This document shows, in pieces, positions 9,078-18,145 of a stretch of 57,747 bases of DNA; within the stretch, counting starts at the first letter, position 1; each line of letters opens with the position of its first letter. Where the stretch lies: positions 1 to 57,747 of the forward strand of contig JAFEFS010000060.1 of assembly GCA_018240465.1 (NCBI GenBank), read 5' to 3'. Under the pieces are notes generated by a model. It was not told the origin of the DNA. It saw only the letters and a list, made by a program, of their open reading frames with translations, and did no database searches. The position numbers and the translations under genes were made by a program. The DNA is from Pseudomonadota bacterium (GTDB taxonomy: Bacteria > Pseudomonadota > Gammaproteobacteria > Xanthomonadales > Rhodanobacteraceae).

Positions 9078-11636
9078 ATGAACGGTGCTGACCGACGGTT
9101 CAACACGCGGTGCGCGCGTTGGTGCTGCGTACTCGCGCTGCTGCTGCAAGCGGTGTTCGCATTTGCAGCGTCACAGCCGGCGCCGCTGCAGTTGCAGTGG
9201 GAAACGGTGAAGATCGGCGTCGCCGACAGCGGGGCGGAACGTCACAGCGAAGCGGCGTTCGTGCTGACCAATCGCGATAGCCGGCCGCTGCCGGCCAGCG
9301 GTTGGGCGATCTATTTCGATTGTCTCGCCGATGCGCGCACCGGCGAGATGCCGGGCCATGTGCGGGTCGAGCGCGTCAATGGCGGCCTGTTCCGGCTGCG
9401 GCCGATCGCTGGGTTCAAGGCGTTGGCGCCGGGTGACAGCGTGCGCCTGACCCTGATCCATCCGGCGGTGATGTTCAACATCGACAAGGCGCCGAAGGCG
9501 CCGTATTTCGTCAACGATGCGGCGATCGACGTTGGGCATCCGATCAGCGACTACCGCGTGACCTTGCCGAAGCTCGCCGATCAGGTCGATCCCGATGCAG
9601 GCGAACATTCGCCACCGGCCGGGGCCGAGGAAATTTTCGAGCGCAACCGCATCATTGCCGACGTGGCCGAGAATGATTTGGCGCCGGTGTTTCCGACGCC
9701 GCGGCACTTTGTTCGCGGCAAGGGCAGGTTGACGTGGTCCACGCTGCCGCGCATCGATGCCGACGCCACGCTGGCCAACGAGGCGGCACAGGCGCGTGCG
9801 ATGCTGGCATCGTATATCGCAGCGGGCGCCCGCCAAGGTGCGAAGGAGCCCGTGCTCACGTTGCGCGTAGCCGCGGTGGACGGCGAGACATCGACCGAGG
9901 CCTACGCGCTTTCGGTCGATCCGGCCAGCGGCGTGCGCATCACCGGCAATACGGCTGCGGGCGTGGCGCGCGGCTTGCAGTCGCTGCGCGAGCTGTTGCC
10001 GTTGCAGCACAAAGCGGGCGAAGCGGTAACGCTCGGCGCGATCACGCTCACCGATGCACCGCGTTTCGCCTATCGCGGATTCATGCTCGATGTGGCGCGC
10101 AATTTTCAGGACAAGCCGACGGTGCTGCGGCTGCTCGACCTGATGGCGCGCTACAAGCTCAACACGTTCCATTTTCATCTGACCGACGACGAAGGCTGGC
10201 GGCTGGACATAGCCGGCCTGCCCGAGCTCACCGCGTTCGGCGCACGGCGCGGGCACTCGACAGACGAGGCCGACTACCTGTTTCCCGCGTTCGGTTCCGG
10301 CCCCGATGTCGACGACGCCCACGGCAGTGGCCACTACACGCGCGCCGACTACATCGAGATTCTCAAGTACGCCGCCGCGCGTCACATCGAAGTCATCCCG
10401 GAAATCGAGATGCCCGGGCATGCGCGTGCGGCGATCAAGGCGATGGCCTGGCGTGCTCGCCACCGTGTGCAGACGGACGCTGCGAACACGCTGCTGCTCA
10501 CCGACCCAGGCGACAAGTCGGTGTACGCGTCGGCGCAGTTGTACACCGACAACGTGATGGATCCAGGTCTGGAATCGACCTATGCGTTCATCGAGCGGGT
10601 CGTTGCCGACCTCGTCGCGATGCACAAGGAGGCCGGCGTGCCGCTGACCACGCTGCACGTCGGCGGTGACGAGGTGCCCAGGGGCGTGTGGGAGCAGTCG
10701 CCCGCGGTGCGCAAGCTGATGCAGGCGCGACACCTGGACTCGGTCGCGCAGGTGTGGGACGTGTTCTACGACCGCGTCGACCGCATTCTGCGCGCGCACG
10801 GGCTGGCCACCGCCGGTTGGGAAGAGCTCGGCGCGCGGCGCACGACTCTGCGCGGCAAGAGCAAGTTGATCCCGAATCCGACATTCGTGCAACGCGGCTT
10901 CACGCTGCACGTCTGGAACAACACCGGCGGCGCCGAGGATCTGGCGTACCGCCTCGCCAATGCAGGCTACGACGTGGTGCTGTCGCCGGCGACCAATCTC
11001 TATGCGGACATGGCCTACAGCCGTGATCCCGAGGAACCGGGCATGAATTGGGCCGCCTACGTGGACCTCGGCAAGGTCTACGATTTCATTCCGCTTGATT
11101 CCACGCGCAAGGACGTCACCGACCCCGCTGGTGTGCCCGGCTTGGATGGTCTCACCGAGTACGGCGAGCAACATGTGCGCGGCGTCGAGGCGACGCTGTT
11201 CGGCGAGACCTTGCGCAGTCGCGAGCGCATCGACTATCTGCTGATGCCGCGCCTGCTCGGCACCGCCGAACTTGGCTGGGCGCGCGATCCCGCGTGGACG
11301 CACGAGGTCGATCGCACACGCGCCGCGAGCGCGCACGCGGCGGCGTGGTCGGCGTTCGTCAACCAAATTGGAAAGCGCGTGCTGCCGCGACTCGACGCGG
11401 AACACGCCGGCGTCGTGTACCGCATTCCGATGCCGGGGTTGAAGCGCATCGACGGCGCGGTGCAGGTCAACATGCAGATTCCGGGCTTCATCTTGCGCTA
11501 TCGCAGCGACGGCGGCGAGCCCGACGCCCACAGTCCAGTCGTGACCGGTCCGCTGCACGAGCACGGCACGTTGCGCGTGGCGGCCTTCACCACGGACGGA
11601 CGAAGGGGACGCGCTGCATGGATTGACAATCCGTAG
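9078..11636 (+). CDS. beta-N-acetylhexosaminidase, GH20
   Basis: An 852-residue exported glycoside hydrolase that removes terminal N-acetylglucosamine or N-acetylgalactosamine from chitin oligosaccharides and glycans. It has a signal peptide of about 30 residues, then a CHB_HEX N-terminal carbohydrate-binding-like domain (roughly residues 38-165), a GH20b alpha/beta domain (to about 325) and the catalytic barrel (RGFMLDVARNF onward). The paired catalytic acids of GH20 are Asp531-Glu532 in HVGGDEV. The C-terminal end is a small beta domain. It is first in an operon with an SGNH hydrolase (21-nt gap) and a NagX-like acetyltransferase, behind a NagR-like palindrome, all consistent with amino-sugar scavenging. 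Confidence 0.92.
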   Translation: MNGADRRFNTRCARWCCVLALLLQAVFAFAASQPAPLQLQWETVKIGVADSGAERHSEAAFVLTNRDSRPLPASGWAIYFDCLADARTGEMPGHVRVERVNGGLFRLRPIAGFKALAPGDSVRLTLIHPAVMFNIDKAPKAPYFVNDAAIDVGHPISDYRVTLPKLADQVDPDAGEHSPPAGAEEIFERNRIIADVAENDLAPVFPTPRHFVRGKGRLTWSTLPRIDADATLANEAAQARAMLASYIAAGARQGAKEPVLTLRVAAVDGETSTEAYALSVDPASGVRITGNTAAGVARGLQSLRELLPLQHKAGEAVTLGAITLTDAPRFAYRGFMLDVARNFQDKPTVLRLLDLMARYKLNTFHFHLTDDEGWRLDIAGLPELTAFGARRGHSTDEADYLFPAFGSGPDVDDAHGSGHYTRADYIEILKYAAARHIEVIPEIEMPGHARAAIKAMAWRARHRVQTDAANTLLLTDPGDKSVYASAQLYTDNVMDPGLESTYAFIERVVADLVAMHKEAGVPLTTLHVGGDEVPRGVWEQSPAVRKLMQARHLDSVAQVWDVFYDRVDRILRAHGLATAGWEELGARRTTLRGKSKLIPNPTFVQRGFTLHVWNNTGGAEDLAYRLANAGYDVVLSPATNLYADMAYSRDPEEPGMNWAAYVDLGKVYDFIPLDSTRKDVTDPAGVPGLDGLTEYGEQHVRGVEATLFGETLRSRERIDYLLMPRLLGTAELGWARDPAWTHEVDRTRAASAHAAAWSAFVNQIGKRVLPRLDAEHAGVVYRIPMPGLKRIDGAVQVNMQIPGFILRYRSDGGEPDAHSPVVTGPLHEHGTLRVAAFTTDGRRGRAAWIDNP

Positions 11637-11657
11637 CGACATACGAAAGATCGAACC

Positions 11658-12386
11658 ATGATGAAATCCATTGTGCGTTGTGTGATGCCGGTTCTCGCGG
11701 TCTTCGCCATGGTGACCTCTGCAGCCGCCGAGGGTTGCCAATCGGACTGGCCCAATCTCGCCCGTTACGCCGCCGCGAACGCCGCGCTTGCGGCGTCCAA
11801 CGCCGGCAACGGCCGCGTTGTCTTCATGGGCGATTCGATCACCGAGTTCTGGAGCGAAGCGCCGGAAAGCATTTTTTCCACCCGCGACTACATCAACCGC
11901 GGCATCAGCGGGCAGACCACGCCGCAGATGTTGCTGCGCTTCCGCGCCGACGTGATCGAGCTGAAACCGAAAGTCGTCGTCATCCTTGCCGGTACCAACG
12001 ACATCGCCGGCAACGCCGGGCCGACCACGCTTGCGCAGATCGAGGGCAATCTGGCCTCGATGGTCGAGCTGGCGCAGGCACACGGCATCGTCGTCGTGCT
12101 TGCCTCGCTGCTGCCCGCGGCGCACTATGACTGGGCGCCCGACGTGAAGCCGGTCGAGAAAATCGCTGCGCTCAACCGCTGGATTGGCAACTACGCGCGC
12201 GAGCGCGGCCTCGTCCACATCGACTACTACACGCCGATGGTGGCCGCCGGATCGGCGTTGAAGAAGGAATACTCCGACGACGGCGTGCATCCGAACGCGG
12301 CGGGCTACAAGGTAATGAACGCGCTCGCACGCGCGGCCGTCGCGCAGGCGTTGGGCCGGGCGCCGGTCGGCGCGGCGAAGCAATGA
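11658..12386 (+). CDS. secreted SGNH/GDSL-family hydrolase
   Basis: A 242-residue esterase of the SGNH fold with a signal peptide (residues 1 to about 22). The four family blocks are present: GDSIT with Ser60, the GISGQTT block with its Gly, GTND with Asn114, and DGVHP with Asp208 and His211. Related enzymes deacetylate or de-esterify carbohydrates. Its place between a hexosaminidase and a glucosamine acetyltransferase-like protein suggests the removal of acyl groups from amino sugars, but the substrate cannot be read from the sequence. It overlaps the next gene by 4 nt (ATGA). Confidence 0.88.
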   Translation: MMKSIVRCVMPVLAVFAMVTSAAAEGCQSDWPNLARYAAANAALAASNAGNGRVVFMGDSITEFWSEAPESIFSTRDYINRGISGQTTPQMLLRFRADVIELKPKVVVILAGTNDIAGNAGPTTLAQIEGNLASMVELAQAHGIVVVLASLLPAAHYDWAPDVKPVEKIAALNRWIGNYARERGLVHIDYYTPMVAAGSALKKEYSDDGVHPNAAGYKVMNALARAAVAQALGRAPVGAAKQ

Positions 12387-13495
12387 GCGGCGGCACGCGT
12401 TCGCTCGCGGTCGACGTCATGCGCGGCATGATGCTGGTGCTGATGATCGTGGTCAACATGTCGATCGAAGGCGTATCGTATGCGCCGCTGCAGCATGCGA
12501 AGTGGCATGGGTTGACGCTGACCGACGTGGTTTTCCCGACGTTCCTGTTCGTCGCCGGCGTCTCGATCAGCTACGCGCTCGACGGCCTTCGGCGCGTCGG
12601 CATGAGCGCCGCCCTGAAGAAGATTTTCCGCCGCACGGCGCTGCTCTTCCTCTGCGGCTATCTGCTGTACTGGTTTCCGTTTTTCCACTTCGACGAAGCG
12701 GGACGACTTGCGCTGCTGCCACTCGCCGGCACGCGCATTCCCGGCGTACTGCAACGCATCGCCGTCGACTACTGCGTGGTCAGCCTGATCGCCATTGTCC
12801 TCGGCACACGCGGCGCACTGATCTTTGCCGGCGCCGTGCTGCTCGGCTACTGGACGGTGCTTGCGCATTTCGGCGACTACACGCTTGCCGGCAACGCGGT
12901 ACGTAAGTTCGATCTGCTCCTGCTCGGCCCCGATCATCTCTGGCACGGCGAGGGCATCGCCTTCGACCCGGAAGGCCTGTTGAGTACGCTGCCTGCCGCG
13001 GTCAACATGCTTGCCGGCTGCCTCGCCGGTCGCGCATTGCGCGTGCGCGGCTACGACCGCGCGCTGCTGTGGCGTTTCGCCGGCATCGGCGTTGTCTGTG
13101 TCGCGCTCGCACTGGTCTGGAACGGCGTATTGCCGATCAACAAGAAGCTGTGGACGAGCTCGTACGCGCTGTGCACGATCGGTATCGACCTCGTCGTGCT
13201 TGCCGCGCTGGTCTGGGCGATCGACGGTCGAGGTGTGCGCAACAAGCTGACGCATTTCTTCGAAGTGCTCGGCAAGAACACATTGTTCGTCTACCTGCTC
13301 AGCGAAGTCGGCAACGCGCTGATGTTCCTGATCCCGATCGGCGGCGTTTCGTCGTTTTCCTGGCTCTATCGCAACGGATTCGAAAGCTGGGCCGGCGCGC
13401 CAAACGGTGCGCTGCTGTACGCCTGCACCTTCATGTTGCTGTGCTGGCTCGTCGCCTGGGGCATGGATCGAAAGCGCATCTACATCACGCTGTAG
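12383..13495 (+). CDS. nagX: NagX-like membrane acyltransferase (heparan-alpha-glucosaminide N-acetyltransferase-like)
   Basis: A 370-residue polytopic inner-membrane protein with about ten hydrophobic segments. It belongs to the DUF5009/HGSNAT-like family, recognised by its N-terminal block (SLAVDVMRGMMLVLMIVVN) with the conserved Asp and Arg, and by LTDVVFPTFLFVAGVSISYAL. Members called NagX occur in N-acetylglucosamine utilisation operons of xanthomonads and Shewanella; transfer of an acetyl group to glucosamine across the membrane is the proposed reaction. It starts at the ATGA overlap with the SGNH hydrolase gene and ends the operon. A short GC-rich hairpin (13499-13514, no T tract) separates it from convergent valS. 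Confidence 0.82.
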   Translation: MSGGTRSLAVDVMRGMMLVLMIVVNMSIEGVSYAPLQHAKWHGLTLTDVVFPTFLFVAGVSISYALDGLRRVGMSAALKKIFRRTALLFLCGYLLYWFPFFHFDEAGRLALLPLAGTRIPGVLQRIAVDYCVVSLIAIVLGTRGALIFAGAVLLGYWTVLAHFGDYTLAGNAVRKFDLLLLGPDHLWHGEGIAFDPEGLLSTLPAAVNMLAGCLAGRALRVRGYDRALLWRFAGIGVVCVALALVWNGVLPINKKLWTSSYALCTIGIDLVVLAALVWAIDGRGVRNKLTHFFEVLGKNTLFVYLLSEVGNALMFLIPIGGVSSFSWLYRNGFESWAGAPNGALLYACTFMLLCWLVAWGMDRKRIYITL

Positions 13496-13524
13496 GCGGC
13501 CGCCACGCGGCGGCGGTCATGACT

Positions 13525-16347
13525 TCATAGCTTGGCCAACTGCACGCGCAGACCGTCGAGCGTGGCGCTGAACTCGGTGACGCGCTTCTTCTCCTGTTCG
13601 ACCACGGTCGCCGGCGTCTTTTCGCCGAAGTTGGCGAGCTTCGCGCTCGACTTGGCGAGTTCGCCGTCAAGGCGCTTGATCTCTTTTTCAAGCCGCGCCT
13701 TCTCCGCGTCGAGATCGATCAGGCCGGCAAGCGGGATCAGCAGCTTCATCTCGCCAATGATCGCCGTAGCGGCGGCCGGTTCGGTCTCGCCCGGCGCGAG
13801 CCAGCGCTGCGATTCTGCCTTGGCGAGGAAGGCGATCTGCGCGGCGAACTTGTCCGCGCGCACGCGGTCGCTCGTGCTGCCGTTCACGTAGAGCAGCGGA
13901 ATCGTCTTGCCCGGCGCGATGTTCATCTCGCTGCGGATGCGGCGAACCTGGGTCAGCACCGCGCGCAGCCATTCGATGTCGGCGCTTGCGTTTGCGTCGT
14001 CGGCGGGAAGTTCGTCCGGGCGCGGGTAGGGGCGTCGCGTGATGCTGGCTTCCTTGAGGCCGAGCAGTGGCGCGACCGATTGGTAGATTTCTTCGGTGAT
14101 GAACGGCGTGATCGGATGCAGCGCGCGCAGCGTAGCTTCGAGCACGGCAAGCAGCGTGTGCCGCGTCGAATCGGCAGCGGCCTTGTCGTCGCCATTGAGC
14201 GCAGGCTTGGCCAGCTCGACGAACCAGTCGCAGTATTCGTTCCAGACGAACTCGTACAGCGCCTGCGCGACGAGGTCGAAGCGGTAGAGCTTCATCTGCG
14301 CCTCGACTTCCGCAAGCGTGATGCGCAGTCGCGCGTAAATCCAGCGCTCTGCTTCCGTCGCTGGCTGCACTACTGGTTGCGGCGTCGCTTCGATATTCAT
14401 CAACACGAACCGTGCCGCGTTCCACAGCTTGTTGCAGAACGCCTTGTAGCCTTCGGCGCGCTTGAGGTCGAAGTTGATCGTGCGGCCGTAGGTGGCGAGC
14501 GCGGCGAAGGTGAAGCGCAGCGCGTCGGTGCCGACTGCGGCGATGCCATCGGGGTAGTCCTTGCGGATGCGCTTCTCGACCTTCTCGCGCACCTGTGGAA
14601 TCAACAGTGAACTTGTGGATTTGTTCACCAGCGTGCCGAGATCGATACCGTCGATCAGGTCAAGCGGGTCGATCGTGTTGCCTTTCGACTTCGACATCTT
14701 CTGGCCTTCGGCGTCGCGCACGATGGCGTTGATGTAGACCTCGCGAAACGGCACCTTGCCGGTAAAGTACTGGGTCGCCATGACCATGCGCGCGACCCAG
14801 AAGAAGATGATGTCGAAGCCGGTGACCAGCACCGCGCTCGGCAGGAACGCCTGGTCCTGCGCCCAGTTCGCGACGATCTCGCCGCGTTCGTTCTTCACGG
14901 GCTCATCGCCAGGCCAGCCCAGCGTCGAGAACGGCCACAGCGCGGAGGAGAACCAGGTATCGAGCACGTCCTCGTCCTGCTTGAGCGTGCCGACCGGCTG
15001 CACGCCCGCGTGCGCGAGCGCGTCGGCTTCGTTCTCGCCGACAAAGATATTTCCGGCCTCGTCGTACCAGGCCGGAATCTGGTGGCCCCACCAGAGCTGG
15101 CGGCTGACGCACCAGTCCTGGATGTTTTCCAGCCACTGGTTGTAGGTTGTCGACCAGTTCTCCGGCACGAACTTGATTTCGCCATCGCGCACCGCGGCGA
15201 GCGCGGGTTTGGTGATCGCGCGGCGTCCGCCCGGGCCGGGCTTGCCGTCGACGCGCGTGTCGCTGGTGAGATCGAGAAACCATTGATCGGTCAGCATCGG
15301 CTCGATGATCGCGTCGCTGCGCTGGCTGACCGGCACCTGCAGCTTGTGCTTCTTCGTTTCGACGAGCAGGCCGGTGGCTTCAAGGTCGGCGAGTACGGCC
15401 TTGCGCGCGGCGAAGCGGTCGAGGCCGCGGTATTTTTCGGGCGCGTTGTCGTTGATCTTCGCGTCGAGCGTGAGGATCGTGATCGGTGTGAGCTTGTGCC
15501 GTGCGCCGATCTGCCAGTCGTTGAAGTCATGCGCCGGCGTGATCTTGACGCAGCCGGTGCCGAACTCGCGATCGACGTAGTCGTCGGCGATCACCGGGAT
15601 CTCGCGCCCGGTCAGCGGCAGCTTGAGCATCTTGCCGATCAGGTGCTGGTAGCGCTCGTCCTCGGGATGCACCGCGACGGCGACGTCGCCGAGCATCGTC
15701 TCCGGGCGCGTGGTCGCGACGACGAGGTTGTCGCTGCCGTCGGCGGCCGGATAGCGGATCGACCAGAGCGAGCCGTCCTTCTCCTGGTTTTCGACTTCAA
15801 GATCGGACACGGCGGTCATCAGCACCGGGTCCCAGTTGACGAGGCGACGTCCGCGATAGATCAAGCCATCGCGATACCACTGCACGAACACGCGCCTGAC
15901 CGCCGCGGACAGGCCTTCGTCCATCGTGAAGCGCTCGCGCGACCAGTCGACCGAGGCGCCGAGGCGGCGCATCTGGTGGGTGATCGTCGAACCCGACTGC
16001 TGCTTCCACTCCCACACGCGCTCGACGAATTTCTCGCGGCCCAGATCGTGGCGCGACTTGCCGTCGGCGGCGAGCTGGTTCTCGACGATCTTCTGCGTGG
16101 CGATGCCGGCATGGTCGGTGCCGCCCTGCCACAGCGTGCGAAAGCCGCGCATGCGGTGGTAGCGCGTCAACGCATCCATCACCGTCTGCTGGAACGCATG
16201 GCCCATGTGCAGCGTACCGGTCACGTTCGGCGGCGGCAGCAGGATGCAATACGGCGCGCCGTCGCCGCGCGGCTGGAAGTCGCCGGCGGCTTCCCAAGCG
16301 GCGTACCACTTCGACTCGATCTGTTGGGGTTCGAAACTTTTTTCCAT
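13525..16347 (-). CDS. valS: valyl-tRNA synthetase
   Basis: A 940-residue class I aminoacyl-tRNA synthetase that charges tRNA-Val. The HIGH-type motif is HMGH at residues 47-50 (in [11 protein letters not shown]) and KMSKS is at 550-554. A long editing domain lies between them and the C-terminal coiled-coil arm ([14 protein letters not shown]) is intact. The start at 16347 ([14 protein letters not shown]) matches the family N-terminus; an upstream in-frame ATG at 16404 would add 19 atypical residues and lacks a ribosome binding site. In related genomes valS follows pepA and holC closely; here about 4.3 kb carrying three other genes separates it from holC. Confidence 0.97.
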   Translation of the reverse strand: MEKSFEPQQIESKWYAAWEAAGDFQPRGDGAPYCILLPPPNVTGTLHMGHAFQQTVMDALTRYHRMRGFRTLWQGGTDHAGIATQKIVENQLAADGKSRHDLGREKFVERVWEWKQQSGSTITHQMRRLGASVDWSRERFTMDEGLSAAVRRVFVQWYRDGLIYRGRRLVNWDPVLMTAVSDLEVENQEKDGSLWSIRYPAADGSDNLVVATTRPETMLGDVAVAVHPEDERYQHLIGKMLKLPLTGREIPVIADDYVDREFGTGCVKITPAHDFNDWQIGARHKLTPITILTLDAKINDNAPEKYRGLDRFAARKAVLADLEATGLLVETKKHKLQVPVSQRSDAIIEPMLTDQWFLDLTSDTRVDGKPGPGGRRAITKPALAAVRDGEIKFVPENWSTTYNQWLENIQDWCVSRQLWWGHQIPAWYDEAGNIFVGENEADALAHAGVQPVGTLKQDEDVLDTWFSSALWPFSTLGWPGDEPVKNERGEIVANWAQDQAFLPSAVLVTGFDIIFFWVARMVMATQYFTGKVPFREVYINAIVRDAEGQKMSKSKGNTIDPLDLIDGIDLGTLVNKSTSSLLIPQVREKVEKRIRKDYPDGIAAVGTDALRFTFAALATYGRTINFDLKRAEGYKAFCNKLWNAARFVLMNIEATPQPVVQPATEAERWIYARLRITLAEVEAQMKLYRFDLVAQALYEFVWNEYCDWFVELAKPALNGDDKAAADSTRHTLLAVLEATLRALHPITPFITEEIYQSVAPLLGLKEASITRRPYPRPDELPADDANASADIEWLRAVLTQVRRIRSEMNIAPGKTIPLLYVNGSTSDRVRADKFAAQIAFLAKAESQRWLAPGETEPAAATAIIGEMKLLIPLAGLIDLDAEKARLEKEIKRLDGELAKSSAKLANFGEKTPATVVEQEKKRVTEFSATLDGLRVQLAKL

Positions 16348-16446
16348 GACGATCTTGCCTGGCCCGCGCGGGACGCGGGCGCGAAAGGAGAAAGGGTGCG
16401 TCATTGTAGCCGCGCCGGCCGCGCGACGCGAAGCACGGCGCGGGAT

Positions 16447-17052
16447 TCAGCCTTCGCGCGGTTCTTCGCCGATCACGCTCGGCGTGCCGACGTAGAGCAG
16501 GGTGACGGTCGTGTTCGTGTCGTTGCGCGAGGAGTGCGGCAGTTGCGAGTTGAAATGCAGGCTGTCGCCGGGGCCGAGCACGGTTTCGATCTCGCCGACG
16601 CGCGAGTGCAGGCGACCCTTGAGCACCATGACGAATTCCTCGCCATCGCGCTGGTCGGTCGGAAACGCGTGGCCGGGCGGGATTTCCATGAGGATCGCGT
16701 CCATCATGCGATGGATCAGGCTCGAGGACAGATCATAGAATGCAACCGGCGAATTGATGCGGATGCGGGGGCGTTCCCTGGCCCGGCAGACGATGCTGCG
16801 TTCGGTCGGGCTTTCGAGGAAGTACTGCAGGTCGACCTGGAGCGCCTTGGCCAGTGCCATCAGCGACATGATCGACGGCACGGTGTGGTTGCGTTCGGCC
16901 TGCGACAGGAACGGCGCCGACAGCCCGGCGCGTGCGCCGAGCTCGCTCAAGGTCAGGCCGAGCTGCTTGCGCCGATGCTGGATGCGCGCCCCCATGCCGA
17001 TGTGCGGCTTGCCGGGGCGCGACCTGGTTTTCCGCTTGGGCGCCGTGCTCAT
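16447..17052 (-). CDS. XRE-family regulator with C-terminal cupin sensor
   Basis: A 201-residue transcription factor. After a basic N-terminal tail, residues about 17-72 form a helix-turn-helix of the XRE type (RRKQLGLTLSELGARAGLS then SQAERN). Residues about 110-195 form a cupin barrel of the kind that senses a small metabolite (FPTDQRDGEEFVMVLKG, LGPGDSLHFNSQLPHSSRN). The start at 17052 is preferred over one 34 codons upstream because it has a GAGGGAG ribosome binding site 7 nt before it and a family-like beginning. Such regulators often control amino-acid, polyamine or sugar catabolism; nothing next to it tells which. It lies between the cyclophilin gene and valS on the same strand. Confidence 0.88.
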   Translation of the reverse strand: MSTAPKRKTRSRPGKPHIGMGARIQHRRKQLGLTLSELGARAGLSAPFLSQAERNHTVPSIMSLMALAKALQVDLQYFLESPTERSIVCRARERPRIRINSPVAFYDLSSSLIHRMMDAILMEIPPGHAFPTDQRDGEEFVMVLKGRLHSRVGEIETVLGPGDSLHFNSQLPHSSRNDTNTTVTLLYVGTPSVIGEEPREG

Positions 17053-17116
17053 GCGTTTGCTCCCTCGTTTTTGTTCTTCCCCTTCCTTCCACGCAGAAGG
17101 GTTGCCCCATGGTTCT

Positions 17117-18085
17117 TCAGTGTCCGCCCGCGGCGCGCACCGGCACGTCGACATTGCACACGTCGATATGTCCGGCGGCGACCGCGTACCACTCTTCGCG
17201 ATGGTTGCGGCGCGATTCGACGTAGGCGTCGAAGGTCGGCGTGTCGGTGCGCAGCACTTCGAGCGCGACGCGCTCGTTTTCCGGCACGTCGGCGGCGACG
17301 CGGATGCTGGTGATCGGAGTGCGCTGCTCCGGTTTTTCGTACAGGCTGTACGGTCCGGTGCCGCGCGGCAGCGTGGACAACAACTCGATACCCTTGACGA
17401 CGCGGCCGACGACGGTGACGTTGCGGTCGAGCTGGCGCGGCGGCGTGCCGATGACGACGTAGAGTTCGGCGCCGCCGCCCGAGTCGGGTGCGTTGTCGCG
17501 GCCGACGCCGACCGCGCCGTAGCAGTGGGTCAGCCACATGCGCCGCGTTTTCGGGTCGCGCGCGGAGGCGAAGCCGTCGGAGAATCCGGTCACCGGCGCG
17601 TAGCCGTCGGCGTCGGGCAGACGCGTGAACGGCGCCTTGGCGTCGAGCGCGACGGTGAACTCGGGCGCGAGGTGGCGCTTGGCGGTCTTGATCGGCTTGC
17701 GCTTGGCCTCGTTCTCGTAGTCCGGATCGTTCATCTGCACGACGTAGTTGTCCTGCGCGCGCACGATGAAGAGGCCGTCGTAATACCGCTCGCGCGCCAG
17801 CGCCTTGATGTTGGCGATGTGGTTCGGCGCGAACGCGGGCGCGAGCTCGATGACGACGCGGCCGCCCGGCAGGTCGAGGTACAACGTGTTCTGCGGGTCG
17901 AGCGCGCGCCAGTCGCCGGGTTTCGCCGCGGCGAGCACGGCGGCGGTAGTCTGGGTGGCGGGTTTCGCTGCGGTCACGGGCGGCCTGGCATGGACGGATG
18001 CGGCGAGCATCGTAGCCAAGCCGAGCACGCAAAGCGACGTGACGCGTGCGCGCAGGTAGTTCTTGCGAAGAAGCTTCGTCGTCAT
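17117..18085 (-). CDS. exported cyclophilin-type peptidyl-prolyl isomerase, divergent
   Basis: A 322-residue protein with a signal peptide (cleavage probably after VHA near residue 33) and a cyclophilin-like domain from about residue 68 ([30 protein letters not shown]) to about 280. It would isomerise Xaa-Pro bonds during folding of exported proteins. The domain is enlarged by insertions. The usual active-site run (Gln-Gly-Gly-Asp-Pro) is replaced by VVQMNDPD, so activity may be changed. It lies after the TonB-dependent receptor gene, separated by a palindromic element, and is followed by the XRE-cupin regulator. Confidence 0.82.
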   Translation of the reverse strand: MTTKLLRKNYLRARVTSLCVLGLATMLAASVHARPPVTAAKPATQTTAAVLAAAKPGDWRALDPQNTLYLDLPGGRVVIELAPAFAPNHIANIKALARERYYDGLFIVRAQDNYVVQMNDPDYENEAKRKPIKTAKRHLAPEFTVALDAKAPFTRLPDADGYAPVTGFSDGFASARDPKTRRMWLTHCYGAVGVGRDNAPDSGGGAELYVVIGTPPRQLDRNVTVVGRVVKGIELLSTLPRGTGPYSLYEKPEQRTPITSIRVAADVPENERVALEVLRTDTPTFDAYVESRRNHREEWYAVAAGHIDVCNVDVPVRAAGGH

Positions 18086-18105
18086 AGGGCTGTCACATGC
18101 TGAAA

Positions 18106-18139
18106 GCTCGTCATCCGGGCGAAAGCCGGGATGACGAGC
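18106..18139. repeat. palindromic intergenic element (GTCATCC/GGATGAC hairpin)
   Basis: An 11-bp perfect stem (GCTCGTCATCC and GGATGACGAGC), one G-G mismatch, three more pairs (GGC/GCC) and a GAAA loop. It lies between the TonB receptor stop and the cyclophilin start. It has the form of the widespread CGTCATCC-type dispersed palindromes of proteobacteria. With no T tract on either side it is not a classical terminator, but in RNA it could stabilise or end the receptor message. A degraded relative with GTCGT and ACGAC arms lies at 26551-26579. Confidence 0.7.
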
Positions 18140-18145
18140 GGATGA

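Noticed and set aside
9171..12383. 1070-residue open frame on minus opposite the GH20 and SGNH genes
   Set aside because: It is a mirror frame of well-supported genes with Arg/His-rich, domain-free translation and no ribosome binding site.
16348..16404. Upstream start for valS
   Set aside because: It adds 19 residues unlike the family and has no ribosome binding site; the start at 16347 matches ValS proteins.
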